DNA of 64,000 nt from Platycnemis pennipes (taxonomy: Eukaryota > Arthropoda > Insecta > Odonata > Platycnemididae), in NCBI GenBank assembly GCA_933228895.1, contig OW121846.1, positions 51,246,107 through 51,310,106 on the forward strand, in the 5' to 3' direction. The notes under the pieces are model-generated. The model was not told the origin of the DNA. It worked only from the letters and a program-made list of their open reading frames with translations, and did no database searches. Below are positions 54,830-64,000 of the stretch, piece after piece. A program made the position numbers and the translations under genes. Numbering within the stretch: position 1 is the first letter of the stretch; each line of letters begins with the position of its first letter.

Positions 54830-56210
54830 ATTATGTAAAAAAAGATATTTTGCGTCATAAATTATACAATTTAGCATATACCAAGTCCAAAAACATTTCC
54901 CCAAACCTTACCAAAAATTTTTAATTGACATCATATTTTTCATATTACCCGAATTCAAAACGTTTTGCTTCTGAAATGAACAAAAATACAGCTTGTTTTC
55001 AATATTAAGGATCCAAACCTTTTTTAATCTTTGTTGAATTATTTACCTACAAGTAAATATGCAAAAGTTGTCAAAATGTGCTCCCAAAATAGTGTAATGA
55101 TAAAAACTTGGGGAATTTTCCATTTTCTGGATAAACGAAATTTTAACCTTTGAAAAAAGCAAAAGTGCAATTTATGTTCAATATTAAGGAAGAAAGCTTA
55201 TCCTTTTCTTGAATGCTTCACCTACAAGTAAATATTCAAAAGTTGACATAACAAGCTCCAATAAAGGGTTATGATATACCGAAAACGGAAAATTCCTCAA
55301 GGCTGTTGATAACTTTTTAATGTAATCATATTTGAACAATTTGCGCATATCTATTTATTGTTTTATGCACGAAAATTGTATTACCTGTAAATATTTTTAT
55401 TATATCAACAACAGATATCATTATAAATATAAATTGTTCGTGTTTGTGTTGTATACAATTATATATGTACGCAGGACTTGTGCAATATTAAATATTATTG
55501 TTTGCATATAGAAGTGTAACAGGTTACGCCTGAGTTATTATCAATATAACATTTGTTTGTAATATCTATTTCTATATTTTTATAATCATATCAAGGGTTT
55601 AAAACCTATTTTTGTCTATTTTTTCATAAAATTTATAAAGTTCATTACATAATGTACAATTTTTGTTATATGGACAATCAACTAATACAAAAAGATTACC
55701 AAGATTTGTGCGAGAAATATAATGCACAAAAATGTTGGCCTCGAATTTTCATCCATTGTCCACGAAAACAATTTGTATAATTGCAAATAAATGACAATCT
55801 CCTAATAGTCAAGTAATACAAAATTGCTTATTTTGCAAAATAATTAATTTGTAAACATGTTAACATCTAATTCGTTTTCAAAAATCGCGAAAACTGTTGT
55901 GCTATAATTTTAATGAATTGAGAACTTTTGAGTTTATGTTAATCCAAGTAATAAAAATATTGCATATATTTTTGTGAAAAAAGTATTTTGCAAAAATATG
56001 AGCATCAAATTCGCATTCAGTGACTGAGAAACCTATATATTTCTGCGTGAATCGGTATGTTTTAAATATGAGTTAATATAAGCAAAAAAATGCAAATATT
56101 TTCGCGAAAAAATTAGTTTGCAAAAGTTGTGAACCTAAATTCATATTCAGTGACCTCGAAAACCTATTTTTACAAGTTTCATATAAATTGAACATTTCTA
56201 ATCCAAAATA
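54830..56210. repeat. AT-rich diverged tandem monomers
   Basis: Two monomers of about 175-179 bp are visible at 54880-55260: 'ttcaatattaagga' at 54998 and 55177, 'acctacaagtaaatat' at 55045 and 55220. Further on, units of about 120-135 bp recur at 55700-56180: 'attcagtgac' at 56015 and 56135, each preceded by a 'tgcaaatattttcgcgaaaaa'-type block and followed by 'gaaaaccta'. The DNA is very AT-rich and without coding frames. It looks like an old satellite or the interior of a large non-autonomous element. Confidence 0.65.
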
Positions 56211-56389
56211 CCAATTATTAGGGATCCTGCACTACTGTGCGCCAGTTTAGTGAAATCAAACTTGTTTAACTATTTCTCCTACAGTTATTTTACTGATCTG
56301 AACAGAGTGCATACGAAGCGATATCTAGCCGTTTTCAGCAACTATGTCCCCTGTCGATGTTTTGTGTGCCGAAATAGAAACCTCATTAA

Positions 56390-57990
56390 AGTATTTTTGC
56401 CCCAATGAGTCCCCAGATCCCGCAGGTATTCTGGCCTATGTATACAAGGAATTAGCCTCCAAAATCACCCAGGTAATATTTAGAAAACCCTAACAGATCA
56501 CATAAAGACTAAATAATAGTGAACGTGTCCCCAAGTTTCAAGAGCGGCAATAGGGAACAGCCATGCAATTACAGTCCAATATGACTCATTTGAATTTTGT
56601 GAAAAACTTTTAGAACATAAAACTAGCAAATTCAACTATGGGGCACCTTGATAATCATGATCTATTGATGGAAAAACAGCATAGTTTCAGGAAGAGTAGA
56701 TCTTGTGAAATACAAATAATTTTATTCGTACATGACATTAAAGATTTTAGTGAAAAAATGATCCAAGAAGACGCATAATTTCTTGATTTCAGGTACTTAT
56801 TCGATTAATTACTCATCTTAAGTTAGTTGTTAAGATGGAATACTATGGGTATGGTATTAGTACAATACGCTGGGTTAATTTTAGAGTGATTGCCTACAGG
56901 GGGTGATATTAGATGGTATTTCCTATGAAGTAAAATTAGGTTCGGGTCGAAAATCAAGGAATGGTGAAATACTAGATTAATCCTTTTCTTACATAAATTA
57001 CTTAAATTCCGTAGTTGATGGTAAGCCTCTCTTGTTTAACGGTGATGCTATATTTATAGGAAAATTTGGGACAAAGAAGATAGGCAGGCGCTAGCGAGAG
57101 ACCAAGAAAAAAATTATAATTGGTACTTTACTTAACATTTTGAGTTACTTTGGATAAATACGCGGTCATGAACTTCTGGAAGAAGAGCAGTTCCTCCCCA
57201 AATACATACAGCGTTAAACAGATTAATATGCAATGAATAAAAAATCAAATACTTTGGCTTTACCATCACACAGGATATGTTGCGGGGGAAGCCCATCCGT
57301 GAAATAACAGGGATCCCTACGAGGCAGGTTTAGTTATGGAAATAGAGGACGTACATACAAAGAAAATCAGTAAGGTATTTTTAAAGATCTTTGTGATAAG
57401 TGATAGTGTCACTGATTTGTTAGAACAGTTTGGATGGAAATCATCATTAAAATGTAAGTTAACCTTTAGACAGAACCTTTTAAGTAAATTTGAAGCTTTT
57501 CTATTTACCGACGACGTTAGAAATATATTAATCATAACCCCGTATTACGCCAGATTTCGACACGAAAGCATGATTAGGGCGAAATATCTCCGTAGAAATA
57601 GATTCTAAATATTTTTCTTGACAGGAACAATTATAGATCATAATATGCAATATAACAAGCTTGTTTAATGTAGGTCGTTTAGGTTGAAGTGTATGATCAT
57701 AGTGCTACTAACCAATAATAACTGCATTTCTTCAACCGAAATAGAATGAAAAGTATTGGATGACAGCAAGTGCCTGAAGAGAAATATTGCATCGTAAGTT
57801 CGAATTAATTGGTTGCACATGGCTGCTGCATGGTTGACTAACACGTTTTCATCATTAAGTTTAATTATGTTCCTTAGTGCATGTAGGTAGATTTAGATGT
57901 GGGTAGGTAGGTGATGCTGAATTAGTGCATGATTGATGATGATTCACCCATGCCACACACGTTAGAGGTGGCTCGCAGGGTAAACCGTCA
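56390..57990 (+). mobile_element. Decayed LINE copy covering RT to 3' tail
   Basis: Collinear relics: NESPDPAGILAYVYKELASKI (RT start), 'tttcaagagcggcaatagg' (PxFKSGNR), 'cagcatagtttcaggaagagtagatcttgtgaaata' (QHSFRKSRSCEI), 'gcataatttcttgatttcagg' (IFLDFR, core truncated), 'gtttaacggtgatgct' where the FADDA box should be, then at 57336-57608 TDLLEQFGWKSSLKCKLTFR, NLLSKFEAFLFTDDVRNI and YYARF. The 3' end is at 57900-57990 ('gattcacccatgccacacacgttagaggtggctcgcagggtaaac'). Many stops. It is a divergent member of the same LINE group. Confidence 0.8.
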
Positions 57991-58560
57991 TTGTGATCAG
58001 AAGAAACATTTAAAAAAATGCACCAAAGCTCACCATGAATACGGCGTGGAGAATTTGCGGACGATTTTGAAGCATGGGCCCGAAAAGCAATTCATACAGC
58101 CAGGGTGGATATTAATCTCACCCACCAGATCTTGAAGTTCCTCGAGCAAACCATGCTACGTGTGCTGAGCCTAAAAAATTATCGTTATCTGCGCAGTGAA
58201 TATCATATGAGTCAACATCGGCGAATGAATGCGCAATAGGAGTGCAATGAAATCTGCGCCTTTAATCGTGAAGCCAAAGCAATTCAAAGCCACCCGCACT
58301 TCCTCAAGAAGAGAAGAGCGTCTTTGTGAGCGTGGGAAGGTTTTGGTAGACAAAAAGTGAAAAGGAAGAGGCTTCTTTAATTCCAGGATTAGATGAAAGA
58401 GTATTACAGAGAGAAGAATCCTCTCAGGGTACCAGCACGTGATATATTTCCTCTGAGTCAGCCGGAGCACCATATTCCTTTATTTGACCGCGGAAGAAAA
58501 ATGAAAAAACCTGCAAAGTCCTAAGTGGGATGGATAAATGAAAAGCAATAATCAACTTGG
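57991..58560. other. Unassigned interval
   Basis: The minus-strand frame at 58171-58473 (100 codons) shows no domain I can name. Confidence 0.25.
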
Positions 58561-58669
58561 ATTGTAGTTCATTTATTGACACTTGTTTCGACAGCTATGT
58601 AATTCTCATGTCTGTAAAGGCAATTGTCTTACATTCGACCCTATTGCGTAGCATGTTTCCATTTAGTAG

Positions 58670-58756
58670 CTTGTTTACATGTCTATAGTGATATTCACCC
58701 CCTGCCATACACCCTCGCGGTGGCTTGCAGGGTATCGCGTGGATGTAGATGTAGGT
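58670..58756 (+). mobile_element. LINE 3' tail, subfamily A, inserted into the Penelope-like element
   Basis: 'gcttgtttacatgtctatagtgatattcaccccctgcc', 'acaccctcgcggtggcttgcagggtatcgcgtggatgtagatg'. Orientation is opposite to its host element. The overlapping minus-strand frames at 58595-59101 are built from this tail plus element 3' UTR and are not genes. Confidence 0.9.
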
Positions 58757-59239
58757 TTGTGTATAAGCAGTGAAGAGGGGTGGAGGTGGGAGTGCGAAAG
58801 AGGCATGACGGGAAACCCGTATGGTGGGAAAACCCTTCGGAAAAATGGGGGGGAAATATGGGGGAAGAAGCGTTGGTGAGGGGCGTCTTGTGGGTAATTC
58901 TTCTTTGGAAGGCGGGCGGCAGTTGCTTTTGTCACCTTGAGGAAGATATCTCTCTTGTGTTGGCTTGTGCTGGTCGCTGAAGAGCTGCGGCTTCTGGGCA
59001 TCCGAGTGGAGACAGTGACCGGGGAAATACCTGGGTATGTTATCAAGAAATGTTTTATGGGGCGTGTGGTGGGGGCGGGAGCTTGAAAGGGTGATGGTCA
59101 TGTCCCCAGTGGGTTAAACAACGGAGAGAGATGCTAAAGGGGAATTTTTTGGAAAGGTAGAGAGAGTAGTTAGGAATGTATGGGAAAGGTGTTGTCGTTG
59201 AGAAGGGGGATGCATTCTTTAGTTCTATGAATTATTTCT

Positions 59240-59560
59240 AATTGGTCGGGGGCGTCCAGTTTTTATTCCTTTCTTCTCGATGTGTAGGATTCTGGGAGTG
59301 ATGCAGCATTGATGGTCCATTTCTATAAGACGTTTAGCAATCATCGATCTGCCATTGCCGTTTTTCAAACTCGTTTCGTGTTCTTTAATTCTTGTCCTGA
59401 AGCACTTATTTGTCCCATGTATTAGGTAAACAATTCCTGGGCATGCGTCGCATGTAAGTTCTTAGACCCCACTACTCGTCGTCTTATCTGTTTTGTCTTC
59501 GGTTTCGCAAACTATTTTTGAAAGGTTGATTTGTGTGTGGAAGTAGATGCGGTATTTATC
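59240..59560 (-). pseudogene. GIY-YIG endonuclease relic of the Penelope-like element
   Basis: The minus strand reads TTSSGV, a stop, ELTCDACPGIVYLIHGTNKC, then FRTRIKEHETSLKNGNG and IAKRLIEMDHQ. Family pattern: GVYxLxCxxCxxxYIGxTxRxFxxRxxEH. The GIY half is lost to a stop and YIG is changed to YLIHG, so the nuclease would not work. C-terminal placement after RT is the canonical Penelope-like order. Confidence 0.8.
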
Positions 59561-60224
59561 TCTGGGGAATTGTTTACCTAATTTATAGGATATTGGTTCG
59601 ATAAAGGAAAGTTTACGCCAGTGGTGTTGGGTTGTGGTGTGGTTTTGGGAAAAGGATGGAAATGGGGTCTATTACCATATTTTATTGACGATTCTGATAG
59701 AGTTTGTAAAATAAAAAGAACCATATTTTTTCGTTTTTCGATCCGTCAATTAGTTCTCGAGTTATGAGCGGCGAAAAACTGATGTTTTTAACCCGTTCGG
59801 AAACGTGGGCGTGCATGCAACTTAGTAAGTCACCCTCTTCGTCCAATCACAACTGAGCCCGCGCTGCTACTTCGCCTTATCACAATCGGGGACACACAGC
59901 TGACTCTGCCAATGGAAGTGGTTGCGACAGGCTCTAGGCGAGCAGACCTTCCGATCCCCCCTCCACTCCGTTCCCTTTCCCTAATAGCGGTCAAAGACGG
60001 GAGTTGGATGACGTAGTAAGTCTCAATGCAGCTTATTCGGTGGGCGTCACCTTTTGCTTATTTTAATTTTTCATTTATGAGTGAATAGCTGTGGTTAGAA
60101 GATTATTTTTTTCATTAAAATTCATTCTTCGTTTGCATCTAATGATTTCGTGTACGAAATTCCGATTTCGGTTCCGAGTAAACGCTCCCATTCTTTTTAG
60201 GCTTTTCTTTGGATTTTTTTACAT

Positions 60225-61823
60225 TAGCATTTTGTCTATTAGAGGGGGGTTGTATCCCCAATAAAGGGCAATGATTTTTATGGTGTTTATTTCTGAGTCA
60301 TATTTTTGTTTGAAGAGGTGAATATTAATCAGTCTTTGCAACATGGAGAGGAGTGTTGATAGTTTTAACACGATGGGATGAAGAGAGTCAATCGGTATGC
60401 TCAAATCTGTGTAGGTGGTTGTCTGTATATGCCAAATTCATGTTTCCCATTGTCATTGATGATGGTTATGTCTGCGAAATTTTTGTTGTGGTACGTCTCC
60501 AATTCAACTGTGAATTTTACGGCGTTGTGTATTAAATTAAGAGATGATGTGAAGGATTTTAACTGTCAATCTGTGCCTCTCCAACAACAGAGGATATCAT
60601 CCTCATAGCGGAACCAGTAGATGACATTGTTAATGCAGTTTCCTGTTTCATTGAATACTTTATTTTTCAGGTTGTCCATCAAGATTTCTTCTAATAGTGA
60701 CCAGAGGGGAAAACCCATAGCATGTTCATCTGGTTGTTGGCAGATTTTGTTGTTAAATCGGAAGTAGTTTTGTCAAATGCATATATTCATGAAAGAAATT
60801 ATTTAGTTGACATTTTCTATTGGGGTATCTGTTTTAAGCAAGATGTTTTTGACTAGTTGGCTGGATATAAGGGGCGGAATAGAACTAAAAATATTTGAGA
60901 CATTAAAGGATATTAGTTTTGTGCCGGGAGGAATGTGGAGGTGTATTAGTTTTTCGGCGAGGGTCATGGAGTTTTCTATTGCGTGTTGGGCTTTAAAATT
61001 GGTCACTTGTCTAAATATGTTGTTTAGCGTGAATGCGAGTTTATATGTCTGGGAATCAATGTTGGAGATGGGTACATTTTTCTGTTGCGTAATTTTGGTA
61101 ATCCCTAAAATATGGGAGCTTTAGGGTTCATTGGGATCAAGTGATATTTTTCCGAATATTTGGAAATTGTTTTGGCCGAGGAGATGGATGATCTAACCTC
61201 TGAGGCAAATGCTTGTGTTGGGTCTTTAGGAAGAGTATAAAAATTGTTTGTTGTAGGGAAGTCTTCGCAATTGCTAATGCAGTCCTTTTGGTCCATTATC
61301 ACTCTGCCACTACCTTGGTCATATTTTGCTAGCACTAAGTTGTTTTCACTTGAGGTTATTTTGAGATTTTGGATGACGAGTTGTTGGATGCTGGAGTTCT
61401 GTTTCCTTTTTTATGGTGGTTTCCTTCTCCATGTAGGTGTTGAGGATGCTGGCCAAATTGTGTTTGATTCCGGTAGGTTCCTTAAGAATGGCAATTTCAC
61501 ATTCACATTTTGTAGGTATTTTTCTTTGGGGGAAGGGCTGGGGAACATTTCAAGCCCCTGTTGAGCGTGATATTACTGGGTTCGAGGTTGTATTGGGATA
61601 AGTTTGTCATTCGAGGGTGGAACTTAAAATCACACTTTAGGTTAGGTTGAGTTGACTTTTGTTGAACTGACTCGAGTTTAGCCAGTTTTCGATTAATAGC
61701 CTCCAGTTTGGCTTCGCCGATTTCTTTCACACGGGATTTTACTCTATCGTAGAAAACTGAAAACTCGGCATTATGAAGCTGATGGGTTAGTTCAGAATAT
61801 AGCACGTAGAGGCCTGTACACAC
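60225..61823 (-). pseudogene. Penelope-like reverse transcriptase relic
   Basis: Read on the minus strand in order. N-terminal segment 61823-61503 ends in FHPRMTNLSQYNLEP...LNRGLK, like the NLSS..L...E..LL.KGL region. Then AKYDQGSGRVIMDQKDC (61335 onward; KADKGxxxVxMDKxxY in the family) and HLIPMNPKAPIF. Then LISFNVSNIFSSIPP (about 60900; family SFDVxSLYxxIP, with the Asp changed to Asn), YWFRYEDDILC (about 60615-60580; RYVDDI box) and VKFTVELE...IYRQP, followed by IDSLHPIVLK...YDSEINTIKIIALYWGY. It replaces RNA with cDNA copies in a living element. Frameshifts and stops between segments make this copy inactive. Confidence 0.82.
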
Positions 61824-61862
61824 TTGAAAATTACATAGCTGCCGAAACTAGTCGTCAATACA

Positions 61863-63780
61863 TGTACTGCTATCCAAATGGAAAATTGCTTTAAATTTAT
61901 CCATCCCATAATGGAATAGTTCCACCATATTGACCGTGAGATATTGTTTTCAAGTCCTAAGTCATTAAAATGTTTAACCTTGAATTTTATGTCTACTTGA
62001 AAAGCGTGTTGACTCCTGTATACAGTACTATGTATTCTCTCCCTCTTTGATGCCTAGGTGCATGTTTCCGTTCATGAATTTTTAGTGTAAGTTAATCTTA
62101 ACTGATTCCCGAAAAGGAGCAAATCAAACTTCCTCATTAATGTGGCCACAAAATGGCCATATTTTCCTACTTTTAAGAAACGCAGCCTATATTTGGCTTG
62201 ATAGTTCGTGGAAAATAAATTCCCTTCTATTTCTCATCGGCAATTATCTTCAGTTTTACCTATTAATGAAAACAAATACCTGATATTTACTAATTTTGCT
62301 ACGGAATTTAAGATAAATTTTTGTTGCATATTCTCCTGAGCTGGATAAAATCATTGATTCCATAATAGCCAAATCTTAAATAGTGTTTACAAGCCGTAGG
62401 GAAATTTTCGTGCAATTTTTCGGAGGCAAATTTAAATTCGATGCTCCAAGAAAATCTCCACGTCTCTCTCAAATATTTTAATTGCATAGGGCGATGAAAC
62501 TTTCATCAATATGCCTTCTATTTGCTTTCATTTAGCCATGGTTATCAACAAGGTATTACATTGGTTTCCTACAAAAATAATTAGACCTAAGAGTTAAAAA
62601 TTAACGACAGGAGGGATCTTTTGTAAGGTTTTGATACGTGAAAAAGAGGCGCACCAGTTCGTAAAAGGAGAGCCTTGGCAAATGAAGTGAGTTGCGGAAG
62701 GAAAAAGGTGAAAATAAAATGGGTTGACTGAGCGACTTATCAAGAGGCCCCTCAAAGATGGGTGAAGCCTTTGCAAGCTTCCAACGTGAAGACGGCAATT
62801 CTTGTGACACAAGACTAGAATGAAGATCGTATAGTAGTCATGATGTTTCAGACCTCAAAAAAGGCTGTTTTTATCACTAGATACAAAAACTTGAAGGTCA
62901 GAGGAAATGTAATAGGATGGAGAAACTGGCGAAGAAACAAGTATGTTGGAAGATTGCAACTAAGAAAACTAGGAGTGGAAGCCGGTTGTATCGCTGATAT
63001 TTCCGTAATACTAGCGCAGAATAAAAGTAATGAGGTGATTAGAATAAATAACATGATATCACTTGAAAGCAACCCTAGGTAAATTATTTTAATTTCACAA
63101 GCAGCTCTAGCATTAATTTTACACAAATAAATGCCTCCTACTCTACAAGAGGAATTAAAAACAAGGTTTTCAAAAATCTTGGTAATTTCATATACTTGAA
63201 AGGAACTGAGAATTTTATAATTTAAATACATAGCCTTCAGCTTAACGGTTAATTGAGCGAAAATAATTGACTTCTTGCAAGGTTATTAAGAGTAATATGA
63301 CATTTAATCATCGCCGATGCAGTGCCGGAGGTCTAATGTGGGTCAGAGACCAAGCAGTCTGGTACGGAGCGATCGAAGTGTAAACTAATTCAGCTAAAAC
63401 TAAAATTCAGCGTGGAAAACTTTTGATGCATATTTGAAGTTGAGGAAGTATATTGAAGCAAGCAGCATGCAAATGTGAAATACGATAGAGTGACGAGGCG
63501 AACGATTATTGGTTATCAAATTGCATGATCCTTGACGTATGTATTAAATGATATAATCCTAGCTGCATAAGTGGAAAACAAATAATAACGCGAACCCGCT
63601 TTAAATGCCTATGAAACCCAAAAAATTCCGATCCCTTGCGTTGCAGTCAGATCGGGAATTGCATTTGAACTAGGTGGAACAGCTCTGCCAGAGATCCCCG
63701 GGGTATACATTTAAAAATAGTATCCTCAGGCCTTTCTTTTATTCGTACGATTTAATGTGCTCTCCGTAGGAAATTTTCAA
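61863..63780. other. Unassigned interval
   Basis: Frames of 127 codons (62848-63231, minus) and 80 codons (62840-63082, plus) overlap on opposite strands. Neither resembles a known domain and the minus-strand one is hydrophobic only in part. No repeats with clear borders. Confidence 0.3.
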
Positions 63781-63793
63781 GCGTGGAGAGTGG

Positions 63794-63895
63794 TGTGAGA
63801 TGGAGAGATGGAGAAAGATAAAGAGGGGGAGATAGAGAGAGAGAGAAAGAGGAGGAAATAGCGAGAGAGTCGGGGAAGGAGGGAGTTGTTTGTGG
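63794..63895. repeat. GA-rich microsatellite
   Basis: Imperfect (GA)n / GGAGAGAT units on the plus strand, such as 'gatagagagagagagaaagagg'. The CT-rich complement opens two frames at 63739-63994, which I reject as coding. Confidence 0.92.
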
Positions 63896-64000
63896 AGGTG
63901 TGTGGCTGTGCCGGCGGGCGGGGTGGTAAGTATGGCGGTCACAATAGCCTGAGACGGGAGAGCGCGTGGCGTGCGGGGTCCTACGGCATGACACGCTCCC
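63896..64000. other. GC-rich, CpG-rich DNA at the window edge
   Basis: Composition rises abruptly ('ctgtgccggcgggcggggtgg', 'gagcgcgtggcgtgcggggtcc'). A GA tract followed by CpG-rich DNA is compatible with the edge of a promoter region, but the window ends here. Confidence 0.3.

Larger units (their letters stand above)
58570..61862 (-). mobile_element. Decayed Penelope-like retroelement with flanking inverted repeats
   Basis: RT and GIY-YIG relics on the minus strand (next two entries) lie between two inverted copies of a 40-bp sequence: 'cttgaaaattacatagctgccgaaactagtcgtcaata' forward at 61823-61862 and its counterpart 'catgagaattacatagctgtcgaaacaagtgtcaataaat' read on the minus strand at 58609-58570. 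Penelope-like elements are known for such terminal repeats in direct or inverted arrangement. The 3' non-coding part (about 58760-59200) is C-rich on the sense strand and contains 'cttcctcaaggtgac'. A LINE tail at 58670-58756 was inserted between it and the terminal repeat. Confidence 0.8.

Noticed and set aside
58595..59101. Minus-strand frames of 168 and 123 codons
   Set aside because: They run through an inserted LINE tail (58670-58756) and the C-rich 3' non-coding part of the Penelope-like element. The translation contains the tail's signature (IPCKPPRGCMAGG), so it is not a gene.
63739..63994. Proline/serine-rich minus-strand frames
   Set aside because: They translate the CT-rich complement of the GA microsatellite.

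Overview
This is non-coding, AT-rich eukaryotic DNA that looks like an intergenic or large-intron stretch of an arthropod genome, probably an insect. The evidence is the mix of mobile elements: CR1/L2-like and RTE-like LINEs, a Penelope-like retroelement, a mariner fossil, hAT-type and PIF/Harbinger-like MITEs, and tRNA-headed SINEs. There is no operon structure and no dense coding. The species and order cannot be read from the sequence. I found no host protein-coding gene, rRNA or functional tRNA that I would defend.

Layout. 0.1-1.1 kb: eroded antisense LINE. 2.2-6.4 kb: SINE pieces, then a long diverged inverted repeat (2764-6418) that contains a mariner-type remnant (5057-5435) and a 334-bp hAT-type MITE (6059-6392) with a perfect 8-bp target duplication. 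7.2-9.4 kb: RTE-like LINE 3' ends, a LINE fragment and a small foldback. 10.2-10.9 kb: another old antisense LINE. 11-18 kb: mostly unassigned, with a G-rich CpG-rich patch near 13.1 kb. 18-29 kb: many 5'-truncated LINE copies and SINEs, including one LINE copy with a clean 10-bp target duplication (26370-27130).

28.76-31.79 kb: the best element of the window, a CR1/L2-like LINE on the minus strand with an uninterrupted endonuclease plus reverse transcriptase frame of about 954 residues. 32.8-34.3 kb: a decayed, more divergent relative that keeps the endonuclease region and has lost most of the RT. 35.7-38.4 kb: a 66-bp-period minisatellite split by LINE sequence, with a third LINE copy nested inside. 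38.5-54.2 kb: further LINE tails, SINEs, two inverted copies of one MITE family and a small foldback. 54.8-56.2 kb: AT-rich diverged tandem monomers. 56.4-58.0 kb: decayed LINE. 58.6-61.9 kb: decayed Penelope-like element with RT and GIY-YIG relics, flanked by inverted repeats. 63.8 kb to the end: GA microsatellite running into GC-rich DNA.

The common thread is one LINE lineage whose copies share a conserved 3' stem-loop (CCCTGC..GTGGCTTGCAGGG) and a GATGTA-type terminal repeat. At least two subfamilies occur: A (full ORF at 28.8 kb) and B (copies at 18.1, 26.4, 36.8, 37.7 and 39.3 kb). I count more than twenty pieces, mostly 5'-truncated, on both strands. No previously undescribed functional system is evident. 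The most informative structures are the nested insertions that record order of events, and the minisatellite/LINE mosaic at 36-38 kb.
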